From Cryptomeria japonica (lineage: Eukaryota; Streptophyta; Pinopsida; Cupressales; Cupressaceae), in NCBI RefSeq assembly GCF_030272615.1, contig NC_081409.1:530012291-530076290 (forward strand): a stretch of DNA of 64,000 nt. The letters are read 5' to 3'. Position numbers and translations under genes: made by a program. The notes beneath the pieces were generated by a model. It did no database searches and had not been told where the DNA came from. It saw only the letters and a program-made list of their open reading frames with translations. Below, piece by piece: positions 1 to 12,722 of this stretch. The number at the start of each line of letters is the position of its first letter. The stretch's first letter is position 1.

Positions 1-791
1 TGACAATGTAAAGCAGTGACATGGCATGAGGGACATGTCAAGAGGTTTTTGAAACCATGTTTAAATTTTGCGTCCTTATGTCAGATCAAGATCAAGGAAT
101 GAAAAAGAGTGTATGGATAGTGATAAGATATGGATAGGATAAGCAAGACAAAGAATGGATAAGGGACATGGACTGAAGGTCAGGATAGGATACGGGATAG
201 TGGCAGAAAGTTGCAATAAGACAGGGAATATGGATGAAAAGTTATAATAAGCAAATGGATAAATGACCAAAAGCTATGATGGACTAAAAGCTACAAACAA
301 GATGTGTGATGCTCATGAGGATCCTCAGCCTTGTCAAGATCAAAGGTGGAAAGAGGAAATGGACATGAGGGACAATAGGATATGAAGGGTAATGACAGGG
401 GTTCGATAGGATAGTGAAGGGCAATAAGATATGAAGGAGGAAACCTGCCCCCAAGTACGGTATGCAAGAAGTTCATAGATTACGCATGATGCCTGTTTGC
501 CAGGTTTTCATCATGGTACTTTCCCAAGGTGCCTGTTTGCCAGGTTTTCACTAGAGGGCGAATTATTTTTGCTTTACTTTTTTCTTTCTTTTTTTTTTCT
601 TTTTTTTTACTTTTTTTGTATTTTGACATTTTAGTTGAAAATGGACACATGATAGGGGATGAAAGAAGGACTCAAACATCTTTTTGTTTGGATAGTAGTC
701 TTGCAAAAAATGGACCATGACCTTTAAAAGCATGCTCAAAGACGTTGGTAGGATAAGGACATGGAAAATAAGATGAAACTAAGGCGAGGAT
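1..791 (-). other. Element A internal region 3' of ORF1, non-coding
   Basis: It is homologous to 52884-53600 of copy A2 and holds no supported gene. It contains a short direct duplication (gcctgtttgccaggttttca at 490-509 and 530-549), also present in A2, and a T-rich tract at 575-635. Confidence 0.6.
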
Positions 792-3615
792 TTATGCAAA
801 GGATTGGATCAAAGGGATGGAAGGATGGAAAATATGCATTGGATAATAGGTAGGGTATTGGAAGAATTGGGCTTTAGTGGATAGAAATGAAGGCAAGATT
901 GACATTGGTACACACCTTGAGGGGTGATGGACTGATGGAGGAAAGACGTATTTTGGATATTGAGATTTTGACGAAGGAAAGGCTATGGATTTTGGGACAT
1001 AAGGGCCCAAAATGGATAAAGAAGGTGATGGAGGAATAGACTTGGAATGTCTGGAAGGAGGAATAGCAATTGTAGATGCCAATTTTGATGTTTCTTTAGG
1101 CTTTTGTGCTTCAAGCAGCCACTTAGGAACCCACATTGTTTTTGATTTTTCATGCTTTTGTGGTTCCTTGGAGTGCATTGCTTGCACAAGGGATTTAGGA
1201 ACCCATATAGATTTTGAATTTTGTTTTTTAGCAATGGGCCTTTGTGACCTTTTGGATTTTTCCTTTTCTTTTTGGCTCATATTTTTTTTTGCTTTGACAT
1301 GTTGATTAGATTGGACATGTTGATCCTTGAATACATGTGGATTTCTAGACTTATGACTTTTATACTTGGCATCCAAATTGCTTGGAGGGGGAAAGGAATG
1401 CATGGATGGATATGAATGAAATGAACTTCTTTTGGATGGATGAAATTTACTCAAGGATGTATGCCTTTACTGACCTTGCATAGAGAATGAAGGAATATAA
1501 GGACCTAAGATGGATGGAAAGTATGATGGGGAAGGTGTATGTTTTGATTTTGATGGAGGGATACCAACGTCTTGAGAGTGAGTTGTGTACACATGACCCT
1601 TAAGATCTTCTTTGATATGGAGGGGTTCTTTCTTGTGAAGGTCTACCCCTTGGCCTTTATGAATATCTTGACTTGTAGGATACTCTTTTCTTTGGGAAGA
1701 AGACGCGAGTCCATTATGAGGTGGATATGATTTGAGAGAAATAATAAGATCTTGAAGTGGATCGGATTTCACCAAAGTGGAAGAACCCATTTGCACGCTG
1801 AGGGTTCATGAACATCTTGCACTGACATGTTAGAATCATGAGGGGGATTAGGATCATGAGAGGAACTAGGATTGTGTAGTGGACATGGTTCAATGACAGG
1901 CTCTTCAAGAGATGGAATGGGAAAAATAATGGTATCATCAAAAGAAATGCAATCTTGGAGTGTATATGGAGCATTAGGACAAGGAGATGGAGGAACAAGT
2001 GGATCTTGTGGAGGATCTAAAGGAATAATTTGATCTTGACAAGGAGGAAGATCATTGGAATCCTCTTTAAAGGTTCTTTACTCTTGACTTTCAATGGGAT
2101 CATCATAAAGGATGGAAAGGATATCTTGATCTTTCTCAGGAAGTGGAATGTCAATGGGATTTGAAAGGACATTGTGTTCATGAAATGGAAGGGGATCTTT
2201 TGGGATTGGATGAACTGGGATATCTTGATCTTGCCTAGGGAATGGAGTGTCAATAGGAATTTGCATAGGATGGACAAGAATAGGGGAATCATCATGAGTT
2301 TCTGGGAAGATGAGATCCTGGTCAACAATTGGATGGGATGATAAGGTTTTGGGATCTTGATCTTGATCTATTTTAACACACGTTTCTTTATGCTCTAAAT
2401 TATCCTCTTGACACGGGGTTAGACTTTGGATATGCATGGGGGATTCTGACAAGGGATAAATATTTTGGCATGAAGGAAATGCACTTTGAACCTTTGTGAT
2501 GGATTCTGGCAAGGAATCAATGCTTGAACATGCGGAAGAGGGACTTCGAATGGGGTCCTCTAAAATAGGTAATGGCAATAAAGTGCATGGTGGCATTGGG
2601 TCTTGTATTTTTGAAACATGACAAGGATGTGCATCATGAATTGGATTATCATGGCAATAATTATGGATAGCCCTTGGGTAATTTCATCCTTGGGTGTATT
2701 GTTTGATGAGGACAATATGGAAGGTTCTTGTGAAACTTCTAGAGGTGTAGGGATAGATACCACTAGAGAGTCAATTTACTTGCGAGGGGATGAGGCATTG
2801 CTAGACATAGTTGTATTATCTTGATCTTCCTCAAAGAACTCACTTGGTAGTGTCCTTAAGATCCTTGCAATAAAGCCACCTTTCTTTCGAGGTTTTGACA
2901 TAGTTGTATCTGGAATTTGAACTTGTTTGGCAAGGAGTTGGTTCTGATCTGATGTCATGTTTTGATATTGGACTTGCTTCAATTGTTCTGACATGTTTGA
3001 AACTTGGGTTGGTGTGTGCTGCAACCTTTGTTTTTGAATGTTTGCTTGTGGTTGTTGACATTGATATTCCACCATTGGTTGAACCATTTGTGGACATTGT
3101 ATAGTTGGTTGGACATATTGTTGAAATTGGACCATTGGTTGTATTGGTTGTATATGTTGAACAATTGGATGAACCATTGGTTGTATTGGTTGAAAATCTG
3201 ATTGATAGTAAACACCTTCTTGTTCTTGTTGTGGAGGTACATAATGTTGAAATTGATGTTGTCTCTTTTCTTGAAATTGTTTCGTCATCTCTATTTGGGA
3301 GAGGAGAGTTGGTATGTCTGATCGTTCAATAAGAGATCTTACATCAATTGGCTCAATCTTTGGATTTGGACCTGGAAATTTTTGAAACATTTTGGACATT
3401 TGTGATCTATTCTTCTCAATGTTTTTCACTCTTTGTTCCAATATCTCCTCTTCTTGAGCTAGTTTCTCCTCTAGTTTTTGTATTTGGAAATTTAGATCAT
3501 CATGATAAGCTTGATCCAAGTTCTGAGACATGTAGAGATTGGATTGACATGATTGATTGCTCAATTGTGATGACATGGCTTCGTAAGAAGGTTGAGACCT
3601 CATTTCAACAAACAT
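792..3615 (-). pseudogene. Element A ORF1, copy A1, broken; family not recognised
   Basis: This is the minus-strand counterpart of the ORF at 53602-56369. The start is the first ATG after the leader (MFVEM, 3613-3615), conserved in A2. From the N-terminus it shows a Ser/Gln-rich lead, a charged coiled-coil stretch (KLEEKLAQEEEILEQRV), a region of QPIQPMVQ-type repeats, a basic patch (KPRKKGGFIARIL), an acidic turn (EFFEEDQD), a long Pro/Ser/Asp-rich part, and near the C-terminus a repeated W-V-P-K motif. The first segment (3615 to about 2776) is open; then a TAA replaces a CAA codon kept in A2, and frameshifts follow. There is no CCHC knuckle, protease or polymerase motif. It may be a highly diverged Gag or a captured protein; I cannot assign a function. 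Confidence 0.7.
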
Positions 3616-5503
3616 GTCACTATGCAAATGCAATAGTTTTGGAATTTTTTTTCAAGGATGATGTATGATATGCAACTAAATGCAAACTAAATAGATGGAA
3701 ATGCAATCTATGGCAAGAATGCAACCTATGTTTTTGTTCTTTTTTCAAGATTTTGACAAACTTGTGAATGCAATTCTAAAAATGAGACCCTTAGGAAATT
3801 GAAACGATGTCTAGACCTCAAAGGACAAAAGGACCAAGTGACAAGAGGACAAAATGACAATGTCTCCCCTATATGCTTGGATACTAAGCTAGGTTTGACC
3901 AAATGAGATTGATGACAAAAAGAGAAAAGGTTTGATAAGGTCTAGACCTCCTAACAATGACTTAGGGTTTATCAAAGATTTGGATTACTCAAGTATGACA
4001 AAACCTAGTTTTGACACTATATGATAAGGGACAATTACTATGCAAGTGACCCTAATATGATATGATAATGACCTAAGCTTAATGATGAAACCTGGGGTAT
4101 GCAAATGCAAATGTATGACAATGTCAACCTAAGTTTGAATTATGAAATGGTATTACTCTAATGCAAGAGGACACATGCAAAATGGATGACCCTTATTGAT
4201 ATGCAAAGGAGTATGACCTAGGTGAAACTTAACCTTGGTAATTAACAATGAATTTGCAAAATGCAAACCTAGGATGAACCTAAATCTAAGTGACATGAAT
4301 GTTGAGACAAGATTTTGAAAAATGTTTGACAACCATGTTTGAAGGTGTTTTGAACTTTGTTGAATGAATGTAACTCTTGGGTTTAACCTTGTTTTGAATC
4401 AATTTGTCTTGGTTTTGAAATGAGACACAACTCAACTTTTGACAAGAAAAGAAGACAAGATACTTCAACTTAGACTCAAGACAATCATGCTCATTCACAC
4501 ATTTCTTATGGATGGCAAGGACAGTAGGTACTTGAGAGGTAGACTCGTTATGAGATTCAAGGAGAATACATAGATGCTTGACCCCATGGGCTCCCCTCCA
4601 CGGCACTCACTTCTCAGGGAAATCAAGCATCAGTCCCCATGGAAATCTCCCCATGGCGAACTTAGTATCTCTTCCAAGTATCTGAACTTGTCCTTCTCAA
4701 GCAACTAGAAGGATTTTTGGCCTCTAAATACAAGGTGTTTAGTAAGGATTTCTGTTAATCATTACTCCTTGGTGTCACAGAAGTGTGATTGAGACATTAA
4801 GCCCACCAAGATACCAAAAAAATGTAGTCACGTAAGCATGATTTAGACTGTGAGGCCCTACTTAGATGTTGATATGAGAAAGAGTTCAAGGGTCATCACT
4901 TCCCAAGTAACTAAAATTCCTATGTGACCCTTCCTTCAAAGCTTTTGCCCATCAAGTATTTATTTATAGTGAGTTAGAATGCCAAGGTACTCTAGCTGTG
5001 CTCACTTTGGGTCATTCCCTTATCATGATTGTCACTTGCTTGCAAAAGAAAGCAAATGGTCAGGAAGGCAGGCCCTCTAAAGGTAACAAACAATTCGAGC
5101 CATGAGAATGGTATCAAAGATCTAGATTTCTGATCACCGTAAGAAGGATGAGAGCATACTCTCCTACTCCAATGTCAAACTCGACAATCAAAGAAAACAC
5201 ACATTCATTCCATCCTATTTAGCAATCATACTAGGTGCCTAATTATGAATTACAAACACCAAGTTTAGTTGGAGTACAAGGCAACCTACAAAACCACCAA
5301 GTCAGAAGTTTGATTTGTTTATTCTTTGACTAGCGGACCTGCATACAATGTGTTAGTAGTTTCATTTGTTGTCTTTGTCATGTGTAATGCCAAGGTGCTG
5401 CACAGAGAATCAGTACCAAAAACCAAAAAGCAGAAACAAAATGCAAAACAGAGCAATTTGCAAGTAAAAACACTGCTTTTTACCTCTGTTTCTGGCCTTA
5501 CAG
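3616..5503 (-). other. Element A long leader between ORF1 and minisatellite
   Basis: About 1.9 kb of low-coding sequence lies between ORF1 and the leader minisatellite, conserved in A2 at 56370-58206. Apart from the short ORF at 4286-4606 nothing is seen in it. Confidence 0.6.
4286..4606 (-). CDS. Short leader ORF of element A, conserved start with A2
   Basis: A 106-residue minus-strand ORF begins MPWRGAHGVKHLCILLES and lies upstream of ORF1. Copy A2 has the same first ~60 residues at 57117-57308 with a few substitutions and an earlier stop. Being in the transcript leader, it could be an upstream ORF, or open by chance in a conserved non-coding leader. It resembles no family I know, and two copies do not show selection. 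Confidence 0.25.
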   Translation of the reverse strand: MPWRGAHGVKHLCILLESHNESTSQVPTVLAIHKKCVNEHDCLESKLKYLVFFSCQKLSCVSFQNQDKLIQNKVKPKSYIHSTKFKTPSNMVVKHFSKSCLNIHVT

Positions 5504-5664
5504 AGGCGCAGAATGTGTCACACAGGTGCAAAACTCAGTAATACAGGCACAGAATGCAATAACACAGGTGCAAATCCCTTTGAAACAGGTGCAGAAGTAC
5601 TTGACACAGGCACAGATTGCTTGACACAGGTGCAAAACTCCCTTACACAGGCGTAGAAGTGCCT
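5504..5664 (-). repeat. Leader minisatellite, about 8 units of 20-21 bp (A1)
   Basis: Plus-strand units read aggtgcagaagtacttgacac and variants (aggcgcag, aggcacag), about eight in a row. A2 has about six at 58207-58324, and three related units occur in opposite orientation at 49047-49128. Confidence 0.8.
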
Positions 5665-5748
5665 AAAAAGCCCTGCATTACCCTATTTCTTGGGTTTTTC
5701 ACCTGCAAATCAACTCAAAAGCACTCAAAAGCATGGTTAGGGGGTTAG

Positions 5749-5766
5749 TTCATGTTGGGTTCACCA
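5749..5766 (-). promoter_or_regulatory. Candidate primer-binding site of A1
   Basis: Read on the minus strand, five bases (ttaat) after the LTR end the sequence is TGGTGAACCCAACATGAA. It starts with the TGG complementary to a tRNA CCA end, and its position is right for a primer-binding site. It is not the initiator-Met type used by C, D, E and F, and I cannot name the tRNA. Confidence 0.45.
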
Positions 5767-5771
5767 ATTAA

Positions 5772-7408
5772 TGTAGATAGGAATCTGGAAATCATCAAAG
5801 CAAATATAAACATTAGCCTAGCTCAATCACGAAAACTCAAATGCAGTGACAAGAATCCTAAAAACACTCAATAAAGACATGAAAATAAGACATCAATTCA
5901 AACGCAAACCATTGCAAACTTGAATGTCTCCTTCATGTGGCTCCATTTCCCTTCTTTCTCCTTCAAATAGCTTTATTTGTGGATCTCACCTACTAGTGCA
6001 TAAGCATGATGTGAAAGCAAGTAGACAAGACGATAGTGCAAGACTACTAGAAGCGTGATTGATTCGACCAGGGACTTTGATTGAAGAAATTCATTCAATT
6101 TATAGATAAATTGGAGAAAAGATCAGATTAGCATGAAAGTGATTCAAATAGAAATTCAAATCAGGAATAGCAAAATTATGACAAGTGTATGACAAATTGC
6201 TATGCAAGGATTTATGACAATTTATGACAATTTATGAGAAATTGCTATGCAAGGATTTATGACAAGAATTTGAAATAGAAATAGACATTTAGGAATTTAA
6301 GAGAAATTAGAAAATTAGGTTAGAAATGATGACTTGGAAATTAGGAAATTGATGAAAATTAGGTAAATTAATCAATAATTTCTCATTCATTAATTAATTT
6401 ACAAAAATAGGAGGAATTGATTAGCCAATTAAATAAACATTTACTTGTGACAAGAAGACTTAGGATAAATAAATAAATCATTTATCCTAAAGAGAAAATG
6501 GAGAGAAAATGACAAACAAGGTTAAATAAATAAATCATGAAACCCTAGAAGATAAATTAGAAATGCAAGGACGACAATTAGGTCTTGATGTAAGATTGAT
6601 TTGATGTCGATTCGATCATGATTTTGAATTGATAAATGATTCAATGTTGATAAGTGATTTGATTGATAAATGCACCAATTGATGAGGAACAATGACTAAT
6701 TGATCCAAATTGACATGATTGAGAAAGACGATGATTGATGACAAATTGATCGCGAGACGACAAAATTGAAAATAACAATGATCGATGACAAATCAATCGC
6801 AAGTCGACAAGATTGAAAATAACAATGATCTATGACAAATCGATCGCAAGTTGACAAGATTGATAAGAGGACAACAATCGATGACAAATCGATCACAAAA
6901 TGACAAGATTGATAAGAGGACAATGATCAATGGAAAATCGATCACAAAACGACAAGATTGATAAGAGGACAACGATTGATGACAAATCGATCGCAAAATG
7001 ACAAGATTGATAAAAGGACAATGATTGATGACAAATCGATCGGAAAATGACAAGATTGATAAGAGGACAATGATCGATGACAAATCGATCACAAAATGAC
7101 AAGATTGAAAAGAGGACAAAACCCTAATTAGGATTGACGATGTCCAAAATGATAACAAATGAGCGCGCACATTGATGTGACAGGATAAGATTGATGAAAA
7201 TTATGACTGAAGATTGTTGTCGACAAGACCAAATTTGAGAGCAAGATAAATGAAGAATGCAAAAGAAGGACTCGATGCTTGAAAATGATAAAAACCAAGT
7301 GCGTGACATAGAAGAAATATTAATGCGACGTAAAATACCCTAAAATAAGGCAATGCGCAAATGTTAAAATATGTTTCCGCAAGTGTTGACCATTTTTAGG
7401 TGTCTACA
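5772..7408 (-). repeat. 5' LTR of element A copy A1
   Basis: A 1637-bp LTR starts TGTAGATAGGAATC and ends GTCTACA on the plus strand. It matches both A2 LTRs (46960-48511 and 58432-60060) throughout. It holds a block of GATCGATGACAAATCGATCG-type tandem repeats. Confidence 0.9.
6712..7097. repeat. Tandem repeat inside A1 LTR, about 8 x 47-49 bp
   Basis: Consecutive units begin gacaagattgataagaggac and carry gatgacaaatcgatcgcaa. Several are exactly 49 bp, others 47. The A2 LTRs carry five units each, so copy number varies between family members. Confidence 0.9.
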
Positions 7409-7699
7409 AGTTCTATGTTCCTCGATCTTGTAACACGTTTTCATATGTATGTCCAGGTTCAATGAATCTAGTAACACGTTTCACTCAGTGTATATCAACT
7501 CGGTGTATCATCTTTGTTGCTCGGTAGACATGGAATGATACTCGGTAGACAGCTCGGTGCATACTGGGTTCTATTTCTACTTTCTTCTATACTGACTGGA
7601 CTGTGCATACCGACTGAATATTTTGGTAGTAGTAATTGACTAGAGTATATAAAATGACTTTGGATATAAAATTAATGGCAACTTGATAAGTAGTAACAT
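7409..7699. other. Unassigned sequence between A1 and element B
   Basis: No coding signal. It contains short recurring ctcggtagac/ctcggtgcata phrases around 7498-7570 and may be a relic of another LTR. Element A1 inserted at its left edge. Confidence 0.4.
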
Positions 7700-9283
7700 G
7701 CATTTGTTTTACTATGCCAAGAGTTTAGTGACATATTTGCTTGGCAATATTATGATTTAAAAGGCTTTGACCCTAGTATTGTCCAACATATGATAGAGCT
7801 TGAGACAAATGCTAAACATGTGAGGCAAAAATAGAGGCCTCTTAATCCAAAGCTTGAGCCCCTTATGGTCAAATAACTTTATAAAATCATTGAGAGCAGC
7901 ATCATTTTTCCTATTAAATACACCTCTTGGGTGTCAAACCTTGTCCCAGTTAGGAAAAAGAATGGTGAAATCAGACTTTGTGTTGATTTTCGAGATCTCA
8001 ATAGAGCCTCATTGAAGGATAGATATCTACTGCCCTCTATGGAGAAGATTTTGTAAGTTGTTGCAGGTTCTGAGAGATTCTCCTTGCTAGATAGATTTTC
8101 AGGTTATAACCAAGTTTTAGTGAAATGGGGCACTATGGCATATAAAAATATGCCATTTGGTTTGTCAAATGTTGGTGCCACTTTTCAGCATCCTATGGAT
8201 ATGGCATTTCATGGTTTGATGTATAAGTTTGTACTGGTTTATTTGGATGATATCACTGTTTATTCCAAAAATTCAGTTGAACACCTAGCTCACTTAAAGA
8301 AATTTTTTGAGAGGTGCAGAGAGTATGGTATATCTCTTAACACAAAGAAATGTGTGCTTTATGTTCATGAGGGTAAGCTTTTGGGCTATGTGGTGTCAAA
8401 AGAAGGTATTACTATTGATCCGAAGAGGGCAAGTGCTACTCTTTCCTTACCTCTACTAGCACACAAGAAAGGCTTGCAAAACTTCTTGGGTAGGATTAAT
8501 TTTGTTAGGAGGTTTATTCTAGATATTGTAGAATTATTAAAACCTCTAACTTCTATGTTGAAAAAGGATATTCCTTTCAATTGATATAAGGATGGGAGGA
8601 GGAGTTTTGAGCTTATAAAAGAGGCACTTGCAACTGCTCCTACTTTGCTAAACCCATATTTCTCAAAAGACTTTATTTTGTATTCTTATGGCAGTATTGA
8701 CATCATCTCAGCTATATTGGTTCAAGAAAATGAGTATAGTTTGGAGCAGCCTTTGGCCTTTTTCAGTCAAGGCCTTAAGGATTATTAGGAGAAATATTCT
8801 TTTGTTGAAAAACATGTTCTTGTTGTTGTTAGGAGTTTGAAAAAGTTTAAGCATATGCTGTCTAACAATAGGATTAAGTTGATGGTTGCTCACCCCTCAG
8901 TTAAAGAGTATTTTCTCAACAAACACATAAATGATAAGAGGGTTGGTTGGATGACTAAGATGATGGAATTTGATGTTGATATTAAGGTCACCAAGCTAAT
9001 CAGAGGTAAGGGACTATGTGAGAAGCTTGCTAATCACACAAACAATAGTGAAGAGGATGAGGAGAAGGTTGTTTTAGCCCTCCAAGATGAAGAAGAAGTA
9101 GTTGTTCCTATTCCTCCACTAGCTGGGTACAAGAAATGAATCATTTCTTGCTGACCGATGAGTGTCCTCATGGATTGTGTAAATCAAGAAGAAGGTATTA
9201 TAGACTTCAGTCCATTCCCTATGTTCTCTTGAATGGTTTTCTATTTAGAAAGGATTTTCATTGTGTATTATTGAGGTGTACAG
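7700..9283 (+). pseudogene. pol: Element B pol, RT and RNase H part
   Basis: This would copy element RNA into DNA and degrade the RNA strand. From about 7721 one frame reads the RT entry (DIFAW, then VSNLVPVRKKNGEIRLC), LDRFSGYNQ, MPFGLSNVGATFQ and the catalytic YLDD at 8240-8251. RNase H and the connection follow to about 9140, ending in an acidic linker. Damage: TAG or TAA at the expected KLRP and KEL positions near 7830-7870, a stop in the LQ-VAGSE segment, and an in-frame loss of about a dozen residues between NQVLV and KWGTMAY, where the family has the EDQxKTAF stretch. At 9279-9283 the frame is cut by element C and resumes at 23004 with the right codon phase. Confidence 0.85.
9279..9283. 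repeat. Left target-site duplication of element C (decayed)
   Basis: TACAG here pairs with CATAG at 23004-23008, differing by two C/T transitions. Using the right-hand copy as original restores the host integrase frame across the junction (LLRCIDVDEV), which supports this as the insertion point. Confidence 0.7.
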
Positions 9284-12165
9284 TGTGAGGCCCTACCCCA
9301 ACCCATTCTAGCTTTTCAGTGATTTTCATGTTGGAACTATCATGGATGCTTTATTTTTATGCATTATGGATATAAAACTTTATATGATCCCATGAATTTG
9401 ATAACATTGACATATTGATGCTTCATTTCTATGCTTTGTCGATATATAATTTTATATGATCCTAGAATAGGGTAACATTGAGACGATGTATGTCATTATT
9501 TGATTTGCAAGACTTTATTACGATGCTAGAAATATGTTGCATATCTTATGAATGGATTAAATTATGAGGGTTAAGATGAACTGCTTATGTGAATTGCTTT
9601 GATATATGACAAATTGTATTGTATAATGTCAATTATATGCAGAGTGATTGAATTGTACTCTTGATTACGTGTTTAATATTATATGAGGATATTGGAAAGT
9701 ACTAATGTTTAAATTGAGATGCGCAGGAAATTATCCATGTGACCATGGAAATATTATGGAGAATCAAGCCTAGGCCTATGTACGTTCGTAAAATCAGGGG
9801 TTGTCTATTTGGAGAGACAACACCTCGTATGTATCATATTTTATTCGTAAACGTAATTGTTTGCATGTGTGTAAATTGTATGCATTTAATTGTATAAATC
9901 ATTCAAGGGACAATTGCCATGTTTGTATTTGTGGTGTGGAATTATATTGTAGTGTCACTTGAAACCTATGTTGTATGTTGTGTTGGCAATTGTCGTGTCA
10001 CCTTTTTGGAAAGATTCATTTTTGTTTAATTGTTATATTTCCTAATTATCCTTGAAGGTACCAAGAAATCTAGGTTAGTGAGCCACAAGGAGGGTCAACT
10101 CAGAGTTGACCCGTAGGTTAACTTTAGGTGGACTTTCTAAGGGTTAAATCAACTCCTAGAGTCAGTTTTAGAGCATTTTTATTAGGCCTCATGGGGTACC
10201 TATGGGTGAAGGCCAAATTTGGCCATGTGTCTTTCCCTTAGGGCTTGTTTAACCACCCAAAAAAGTGGTTTTCCCAAGATGGACGAATTCCATCTATAGG
10301 AGTGCCATCCTTGGTTAGATAACTTTCTCGATAGGTGTAATTCCTCTTACCCATTTCATTCCTCTTCTTGAGGTGCCTTGGCTAGGGAGTGTGTAAGATC
10401 TAGGGAAGATCAACCAATAGGAGTCCCTCACTCTATCCAAGAGGTTGGAAGGAGTGAAAGAAGACTTCTTAGGATAGAGATTGAAGCTTAGTGAGCTAAT
10501 CACCACTCTACATTTTTGGAGATCTTGCAAAATTTTTTAAAAAAAATCAGTTTGGAATAGGGATTTTGGCTAAGTGTTGCAGAAATGTTTTGTGGATTGG
10601 GATTCTCTTCTCCAAGATTCCTCTATTATATCCTTGGAAAATTCAAGGTTGGTGTCTTCTTACATGTTATTTGAAATCTGTATGTAGGATGCTTGAATGC
10701 ATATGTTGTATCTTGCATTGTATTTGTGAAAGCTTTATGTGATTTTTTTTCTATTTTTGTTGATGTATTTTGTTATGTTTGGGAGTATCCAAGACTATCT
10801 TACCCTTGCAAGGGAAAAATGGTCTTGGGGGTGGAAGGAGTTTGACAGCCTTAGAGTGAGAGGCTCTCATCATGAGAGTGATCTCAAGGGTTTGTCCATG
10901 TGACCCATGCTGCATAGTTTTGTTTATGCATTCAGGGGTCATAAGGGGAGCAAATATGGCATGTTTGATATGGGGGTTAAGATGAGTTTTGTTGTGTTTT
11001 CTTAGATGCCATGAGTTGGCTGTGAGTTACTATCTAGCAGATCTTCTCTAGGGTACTTGGTCCACTTCCACCCTAGTAAAACATCACATTATGTGATGAA
11101 GTTTCAGCTTGGGAAGGGAATGTGTTTGTTGTGTTATGTTTTCCCATTTGCTTCTTTGTGTTTGCTTGAGTGTAACCTATCTAGGACTTGGTTCTCCAAG
11201 CTCGGGGGTGGCTTCTAGTAAGCCTAGGCTGGGAGGTGAGCACCCCATAGTCACAACCTAAAATTTTTAAATGCAGGTTGCTTGGAAAGGAAAGGTAGGA
11301 GATGCAATTTTTACTTTGGTTGCAGATTTTATTTAGTTGCAGAAAGTAAGAAATAAAAATGTAAATTATTGTAAAAAATTATGAAGGAAAGAGATGTGTT
11401 ATTTAGTAAGTCCTCATTCATTAGGAATGGAAGACTATTTGGATATCTTACCCATTTGTAAAGATTGACTACTTGAGTTCATGCATTTATATATGAAAGC
11501 ATTTTTATTTTAATCCTGTAATATTCTACTGCTGTTATTCTTATTTAAATATGCCTTAAACTAAAATCTGATATTTATTTATCTCTGCAATTTATATATA
11601 AAAAAAAAAAGGAGAAAGGGAAATGCAAAAGAAAAAAAAAAGGAAATGAAATATGTTTTAAGTACTTTCCTGCAATGTTTAAATGTTGTTGTTTTCTGTC
11701 ATTTTAGTTTACTTAGAGCAAAATAAAATAAACAAAGAGCTCAAGTAGAACCATGAAATTTACTTTTACTATAGTTATCTAAATGAAGTTGAAAATGCCC
11801 CTATATTCATATTTATTTCTATCATTTTTATTCTGTTTGTACATTGCAGAAAATTAATCTATAAACATAAGAAATAATAATAAATCCTATTTAAAGTTTT
11901 TTTTTAGCTTGATGCTTTCATAAAATGTATTGTTGTTTTTTTAAAAGAAAAAGAGAATTGCAGATTAAGTCTTAGGCATGACGATTTAAGCTACTCAATT
12001 CATGATTAGATAAATCATTTCAAAAAAAAATTTAAATAGCTACATCTATCTATGAGTAGCCTATACATTCTGTTACTTTCTAGCATATTAATGTCTAAGT
12101 TTCCTCCTAGGAAAAATGAAAAAAAAAGACATTTCTAACCCTAAGAGACTGATATCTATGTTTAT

Positions 12166-12230
12166 CTATATATATATATATATATATATATGAAAATATA
12201 CATTTAAAAAAAGAAACTATTTATGCATTG

Positions 12231-12276
<46 letters not shown>

Positions 12277-12320
12277 CATATATATATATAGATATATATT
12301 TATATACATACATATATACA
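12166..12320. repeat. TA microsatellites in 5' LTR of C
   Basis: Two (TA)n runs at about 12167-12192 and 12236-12300 with interspersed TACATA. The matching stretch of the 3' LTR is 21520-21617, with different run lengths. Confidence 0.9.
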
Positions 12321-12384
12321 TATAATAACAAATAAAAGAAATTTAAAAAAAAAAAGAATTGGGGAGGGTCGAAACCCTTACCCC

Positions 12385-12600
12385 TCCCCATGGCGCCGCA
12401 GGCCGCCCTCACCACTGAGGGCAACCACAGTGGGTGGCATCGGTGCCACCACCATCAGTGTCCATCGATGTCCACAGTGGGCAGCGTCAGGGCTACCACT
12501 GTGGATAACCACAGTGGGTGGCATGGGGCCGCCACTATGGGCATCCATGGTGGTTTCCTCATGAAGACCATCACCCACTGCAACCCCCCCCTCCTCTGTG
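12385..12600. repeat. GC-rich CCACAGTGGGTGGC repeats in 5' LTR of C
   Basis: A sharply GC-rich block in AT-rich DNA. It repeats ccacagtgggtggc and its near-inverse gccaccactgtgg several times, so it can fold into hairpins. The 3' LTR has the same block at 21680-21880. Short ORFs through it are open on both strands and are not considered genes. Confidence 0.8.
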
Positions 12601-12722
12601 GCTTCCTTTCAGATGGCATCATGCCTTCATCCGACCACCCTTCCTTTGGCCACCGCCATGCCCTAGTTTGGCCCTGCATAACACACAGTTCACAAACACA
12701 CACGCACATAAAAAAAAATATA

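Larger units (their letters stand above)
1..7408 (-). mobile_element. LTR retroelement A, copy A1, truncated by window edge
   Basis: This stretch aligns from end to end with 52884-60060 of copy A2, so it is the 5' two thirds of the same element lying on the minus strand. Its 5' LTR is 5772-7408, with a leader and a long unassigned ORF to its left. The 3' LTR and any antisense PMD block lie outside the window. The bases after the LTR (agttc, 7409-7413) would be its target-site duplication, but the partner is not visible. It is more decayed than A2: ORF1 is cut by several stops and frameshifts. No reverse transcriptase or integrase is seen, so the element appears non-autonomous. Confidence 0.85.

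Noticed and set aside
6712-7097. CRISPR-like array of evenly spaced repeats
   Set aside because: Units are directly tandem without unique spacers and lie inside a plant LTR.
6696-7170. Ser/Ile/Cys-rich minus-strand ORFs in A LTRs
   Set aside because: Translation of the 48-bp tandem repeat in several frames at once; also at 47817-48274 and 59366-59823.
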